A stretch of DNA of 64,000 nt. Origin: Nesterenkonia sp. Act20 (GTDB taxonomy: Bacteria > Actinomycetota > Actinomycetes > Actinomycetales > Micrococcaceae). This document shows, piece after piece, positions 60,459 through 64,000 of the stretch. The first letter of the stretch is position 1. Every line of letters starts with the position of its first letter. The stretch is taken from the NCBI RefSeq assembly GCF_019173455.1, contig NZ_JADPQH010000001.1, positions 1,178,001-1,242,000 on the forward strand, written 5' to 3'. The position numbers and the translations under genes were made by a program. Below the pieces are notes generated by a model. It was not told the DNA's origin. It did not search any database and was given only the letters and a program-made list of their open reading frames with translations.

Positions 60459-61573
60459 GGTCGTTTCTCCTTGGTCCCGACGGGGGGCTGACGGCGGGCG
60501 GCGGGCACGGTGTGGACCCCGGAGACGCTGCCGCGTTCCTTGAGCGCCATGACGAAGGCGAGAACCTGGGCCACCTGGGTGAACAGCTCCACGGGGACCT
60601 CGTCCCCCAGGGAACATTCAGCATGCAGCGCGCGGGTCAGGGCGACGTCGCGGACCATCGGCACCCGCTTGGCCGCGGCCTCCTCGCGCAGACGCAGCGC
60701 GATGTTATCGGTGCCCAGCGCCACCACCTTCGGCGCCGCGAACCCCGGCTGGTAGGAGAGCGCGACGGCCACGTGGGTGGGGTTCACCAGCATCACGTCG
60801 GACTCCCCCACTGCTGCGATCATCCGGTTCCGACTCATCTCCAGCGCTCGGCTGCGCCGGTGCTGACGCACGAGCGGATCGCCGTCGGTCTTCTTGTTCT
60901 CATCCTTGACCTCCTGCTTGGTCATCCGCGTGTGCTTGCGGTTGCGCCGCGAGACCACGAGCAGATCGATCACCGCCAGTCCCACACCGGCCAGGATCGA
61001 GGCCTGCAGCAGCGAGACCGTCCCACTTCCTGCGGCACTGAGCATGGAGGAGACTGGCAGCAGACCGGCGTTGAGCAGCAGCGGCATCAGGGAGCGGATG
61101 ACGTACCAGAGCATCAGACCCACCACCAGGGTCTTGAGCAGCGCCTTGGCCCCCTGCCACAGGGCCTGAAGACCGAAGGTGCGCTTCAGGCCTTTGACCG
61201 GGTCCAGGTGCTCACCCTTGAGTGCGAACTTCTTGAACGTCACGCCACCCTGGAGCACCGCGCCGGCCAGCACCGCCAGGACGACGGCGCCCAGCATGGG
61301 TCCCAGCGTCAGCGCCATGGACCCGCCTGCCTCGGCCAGGGCGGTGACGGCCACGGCCGGATCGGGGGCGTCGATGACTGCTTTCACCGCACCGAGCTGC
61401 GCCTGGCCGGCCTCCCGGCCAGCCTCGAGCACCCAGGGCATCGCGGCGGTCGCGGCACCGATGCCCAGCCACGCGGTGAGGTCCTGGGAGCGGGAGAGCT
61501 TGCCCTTCTCCCGAACCTCCTTCATGCGCTGCGGCGTGGCCTTCTCGGTCCGTTCTCCGGTGGGCTCTGACAT
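60455..61573 (-). CDS. flhB: Flagellar biosynthesis protein FlhB
   Basis: FlhB controls export-substrate switching. The 372-residue protein has four membrane helices and the autocleavage site NPTH near residues 264-267 (LVNPTHVAVALSYQ). It begins ERTEKATPQRMKEVREKGKLSRSQD, the family start. The ATG at 61573 shares a base with the fliR stop (TGATG). Confidence 0.97.
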   Translation of the reverse strand: MSEPTGERTEKATPQRMKEVREKGKLSRSQDLTAWLGIGAATAAMPWVLEAGREAGQAQLGAVKAVIDAPDPAVAVTALAEAGGSMALTLGPMLGAVVLAVLAGAVLQGGVTFKKFALKGEHLDPVKGLKRTFGLQALWQGAKALLKTLVVGLMLWYVIRSLMPLLLNAGLLPVSSMLSAAGSGTVSLLQASILAGVGLAVIDLLVVSRRNRKHTRMTKQEVKDENKKTDGDPLVRQHRRSRALEMSRNRMIAAVGESDVMLVNPTHVAVALSYQPGFAAPKVVALGTDNIALRLREEAAAKRVPMVRDVALTRALHAECSLGDEVPVELFTQVAQVLAFVMALKERGSVSGVHTVPAARRQPPVGTKEKRP

Positions 61574-62331
61574 CAGATCACCCCGCTGAAGGACCGCAGG
61601 GCCGACTGCACCAGGGTGGAGACCGCCGCCGGCAGCACTACGAACACCGTGCCGGCCAGGGTCAGTGTGAGGAAGATCTTCAGCGGGAAGCCCAGTGAGA
61701 AGGCGTTCAGCGCGGGGGCGACCCGGGTCAGCAGACCCAGGCCGGCGTCGGCGAGAAAGAGCACCACCAGCAGCGGTCCAGCGATCTGCACCGCAGCCAT
61801 GAACATCTCGGAGAATCCAGTGACCACGTTCTCCGCGAGCGCGGTCAGACTGATCTCCGCGCCCAGCGGCAGCGCGTCGAAGGAGCGGAAGAGCCCGGCC
61901 AGGATCAGCTGGTAGCCGTCGGAGGCCACGAGCAGCGCGATCGCGGCGAAATGGAAGAGCCTGGTGAACTGGGCGCCGTTGATCTGGGATCCCGGGTCGA
62001 AGGCCATCGCCAGCTGGAAGCCTCCGAAGAGGTCGATCAGTCCACCCGCGGACTGCACGGCCGCGAAGAGCAGCATCACCAGAAAGCCCAGCGCGGCCCC
62101 CGCCAGGATCTCCAGCAGCAGCGCGGCGATGAAGCCCCCGGTGTCCAGCGGCACATAGTCGGCGACGGCGCGCGGCGCCACCACCAGCGCCAAGCAGGCT
62201 CCCATGGCTGCCCGGATGCGCATCGGCACCGAGCCGTGCGAGAAGGGCGGCGCGATGACGATGAAGGCGGTCACACGCACGGCCGCCAGCATCGTGGCCT
62301 CCAGCCAGGTCAGCGGCAGGGTGAACTCCAC
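61573..62331 (-). CDS. fliR: Flagellar biosynthesis protein FliR
   Basis: FliR is a core subunit of the FliP5-Q4-R1 export gate. The 252-residue membrane protein has six predicted helices, with RVTAFIVIAPPFSHGSVPMRIRAAMG early and IDLFGGFQLAMAFDPGSQINGAQ in the middle, both typical. It starts with GTG, 1 base after the fliQ stop-codon region. Confidence 0.95.
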   Translation of the reverse strand: MEFTLPLTWLEATMLAAVRVTAFIVIAPPFSHGSVPMRIRAAMGACLALVVAPRAVADYVPLDTGGFIAALLLEILAGAALGFLVMLLFAAVQSAGGLIDLFGGFQLAMAFDPGSQINGAQFTRLFHFAAIALLVASDGYQLILAGLFRSFDALPLGAEISLTALAENVVTGFSEMFMAAVQIAGPLLVVLFLADAGLGLLTRVAPALNAFSLGFPLKIFLTLTLAGTVFVVLPAAVSTLVQSALRSFSGVI

Positions 62332-62332
62332 G

Positions 62333-62608
62333 TCATCCGCCCCCGAGCAGGGCCGGTATGCGCTCGAAGAGAGTATGGGTGAAGCTCACGATCTCGGAGA
62401 TCATCCAGTGTCCGCAGACCACCAGCGCGATGCCCACGGCGACCGCCTTGGGCACGAAGGACAGCGTGATCTCCTGGATCTGCGTCATCGACTGGAACAG
62501 CGAGATGGCGAAGCCGACCACCAGTGAGGTGATCAGCACCGGGGCCGAGAGCTTCGCGGCGACCACGAGCCCAGCCAGCCCGATGTCGAGCACGGCGTTG
62601 GTATCCAT
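62333..62608 (-). CDS. fliQ: Flagellar biosynthesis protein FliQ
   Basis: The 91-residue two-helix protein is the small FliQ subunit of the export gate. LITSLVVGFAISLFQSMTQIQEITLSFVPK is the family signature. The ATG is at 62608, 2 bases from the fliP stop. Confidence 0.96.
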   Translation of the reverse strand: MDTNAVLDIGLAGLVVAAKLSAPVLITSLVVGFAISLFQSMTQIQEITLSFVPKAVAVGIALVVCGHWMISEIVSFTHTLFERIPALLGGG

Positions 62609-62610
62609 GC

Positions 62611-63582
62611 CTAGCCACCTCCCGAATAGCTGCCGACCAGGGCGGTGATGATGAGTCCCCACCCGTCGACGAGGATGAACAGCAGGATCTTGAAGGGCAG
62701 CGAGATCATCACCGGCGGAAGCATCATCATGCCCATGGACATCAGCGCCGAGGCGACGACCAGGTCGATGACCAGGAAGGGCACGAAGATCACAAAGCCG
62801 ATGATGAACGCCGCACGGAGCTCCGAGATCATGAACGAAGGAATCAGGGTGGTCAGCGCCACGTCCTCCGGGGAGCCGGGGTTCTCCAGGTCGGCGGCCC
62901 GGGTCATCAGCGCGATGTCCTCCTCGCGGGTGTGCGCGAGCATGAACTGGCGCAGCGGCTCGGATCCCGCCTCGAGCGCCTCGGTGAACGTCAGCCCGCC
63001 GTCGGTATAGGGCTGCACGGCGAGCTCATTGATCTCGCTGAGCACCGGGGACATGATGAACAGCGAGAGGAACAGCGCCAGCCCGGCCAGCACCTGGTTC
63101 GGCGGGATCGAGGGCAGCGAGAGGGCATTCCGGGTCAGTGCGAGCACCACGAAGATCTTCGTGAAGGAGCTCATCATCAGCAGCAGCGCCGGCGCCACCG
63201 AGAGCAGCGTGATGGCGATGAGTGTGACCACCGCGGAGCTGGGCGTGCCGTCCGGGCCGTTGATGTCCACGGAGAGGCCGCCGCCACCTTCTCCGCCCTC
63301 GCCGTCCTGTCCTGCATCGCCGCCGTCGTCGTCTCCGGGGGCGGGTGCGGGCTCCCCCGGAGCTGGCTGTTCCGGCGGGTCCACCGGGGTCGCCGAGGCT
63401 GTTCCGGAGGAGAGCCACAGTGAGGCTCCCACCGCGAGGACCAGGAGCAGGACCAGCAGCACCTTCCGGCCGAGCTGTCGCAGCTCGGGTCCTGCTGTCG
63501 GCTCGGGTCCTGCTGTTGGCTCGGGTGCCAGCGCCTGGGCCAGCGTCGACGCGAGGACACTCGTGTGCGCGGCAGCGTTCAC
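62611..63582 (-). CDS. fliP: Flagellar biosynthesis protein FliP with long N-terminal extension
   Basis: FliP forms the pentameric core of the export gate. The conserved part starts near residue 115 (SSAVVTLIAITLLSVAPALLLMMSSFTKI) and contains FMLAHTREEDIALM and SELRAAFIIGFVIFVPFLVIDLVVAS. Residues 1-110 are extra: an Ala/Glu/Pro stretch, a membrane segment (VLLVLLLVLAVGASLWLSS, about 41-59) and an acidic glycine-rich linker. That makes 323 residues against about 245 in enterics. It starts with GTG and overlaps fliO by 4 bases. Confidence 0.95.
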   Translation of the reverse strand: MNAAAHTSVLASTLAQALAPEPTAGPEPTAGPELRQLGRKVLLVLLLVLAVGASLWLSSGTASATPVDPPEQPAPGEPAPAPGDDDGGDAGQDGEGGEGGGGLSVDINGPDGTPSSAVVTLIAITLLSVAPALLLMMSSFTKIFVVLALTRNALSLPSIPPNQVLAGLALFLSLFIMSPVLSEINELAVQPYTDGGLTFTEALEAGSEPLRQFMLAHTREEDIALMTRAADLENPGSPEDVALTTLIPSFMISELRAAFIIGFVIFVPFLVIDLVVASALMSMGMMMLPPVMISLPFKILLFILVDGWGLIITALVGSYSGGG

Positions 63583-64000
63583 TGCGTGGGGTCCTGGTGC
63601 GGATCCTGGGTGCGGGAAGGGGACTGGCTGCCGACCCGGTCATGACCGGTCCTGCCCTGGGCGAGCGCGACGGCGGAACGCAGCTTCTGCTCGAAGCCGC
63701 GGCTCACGGCGGAGTAGCGTCCGGCGGAGCTCGCCGCGGCCGCCTCCACGGGCAGAGGATCGGGAGCAGGGTAGCTCTCGAGCAGGGTGACGCTCTGCTC
63801 AGCGACTCCGATGACGTAGCGGTGATCATCGATGTCCACCACGGCCACTGAGGACTTCTGTCCCAAGGCCTGGCGTCCGATCATCGTGACCGCGTGCGGG
63901 GTCGCTGAGGTGGTCCGTCCTGACCAGCGGCGGTTGATGAACCAGATGAGCCCCAGGACAGCGGCGAGTGAGACCGCGACCCTGAGGATCAGGAAGAAGC
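63579..64000 (-). CDS. fliO: Flagellar biosynthesis protein FliO (5' end outside window)
   Basis: The visible 140 codons run off the right edge. They start with a membrane helix (LRVAVSLAAVLGLIWFINRR), then the small FliO fold VTMIGRQALGQKSSVAVVDI...YVIGVAEQSVTLL, which assists FliP assembly. A Ser/Gln-rich tail follows. An internal ATG at 63884 is not the start because the frame is open further upstream. The stop overlaps the fliP GTG by 4 bases. Confidence 0.88.
   Translation of the reverse strand, partial: FFLILRVAVSLAAVLGLIWFINRRWSGRTTSATPHAVTMIGRQALGQKSSVAVVDIDDHRYVIGVAEQSVTLLESYPAPDPLPVEAAAASSAGRYSAVSRGFEQKLRSAVALAQGRTGHDRVGSQSPSRTQDPHQDPTQ

Noticed and set aside
1-64000. Prophage, integrative element or genomic island
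   Set aside because: No integrase, transposase, phage or conjugation gene and no tRNA-flanking repeat was seen. Gene order is that of a core actinobacterial chromosome.

Overview
The window is GC-rich, densely packed chromosomal DNA with no gap above about 210 bases between genes and no tRNA, rRNA, CRISPR array, insertion sequence or prophage gene that I could find. Gene content points to a motile actinobacterium of the Micrococcales, most likely Micrococcaceae (Nesterenkonia or an Arthrobacter relative; the genus is inference). Support comes from the coproporphyrin-dependent haem cluster, an AdnA-type helicase, the actinobacterial small proteins DUF3107 and DUF3117, a TatB next to Mrp, and a flagellar export operon.

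Layout. 1-7.4 kb: 3' part of an AdnA-like helicase, a DnaQ-like exonuclease, a formylglycine-generating enzyme divergent from the choline-sulfatase-like enzyme it probably matures, and a zinc alcohol dehydrogenase. 7.4-18.9 kb: the whole haem route from glutamyl-tRNA (hemA, hemL, hemB, hemC, hemD, hemE, cgoX, hemQ, hemH), interrupted by one opposite-strand membrane protein gene. 19-25.4 kb: a glycine betaine/choline-type (OpuB/ProU) ABC transporter whose ATPase gene overlaps an orphan beta-class DNA methyltransferase, then a DEAD-box RNA helicase, DUF3107 and a TetR regulator. 26-37.6 kb: PHP phosphoesterase, aminopeptidase P, two stress-type membrane proteins, Mrp, TatB, an unidentified membrane protein, an O-methyltransferase, DUF3117, a DivIVA-domain protein, a sirtuin, DUF4870 and an ABC-2 exporter. 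37.7-51.7 kb: prolyl oligopeptidase, PEP carboxylase, primase, YbaK, dGTPase, DusB, a GNAT protein, glycyl-tRNA synthetase and a DMT permease. 51.8-57 kb: S4 protein, three overlapping glycosyltransferases and two esterase-type hydrolases. 57-64 kb: csrA, a FlhF-like protein, flhA, flhB, fliR, fliQ, fliP and the 3' part of fliO, all leftward.

How the genes work together. FGE plus choline sulfatase could release choline from choline-O-sulfate, while the OpuB-type transporter imports betaine or choline; together they suggest osmoprotectant use (inference). The haem genes make a complete C5 and coproporphyrin pathway, reading leftward from a 59-bp hemE/hemA divergent promoter. The flagellar genes encode the export gate and sit beside csrA.

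Two genome-wide signals stand out. One is a 75-bp palindromic intergenic repeat present in three copies of identical length. The other is a recurrent -10 hexamer placed 6-7 bases before many start codons, which implies abundant leaderless transcripts and helped choose starts here.
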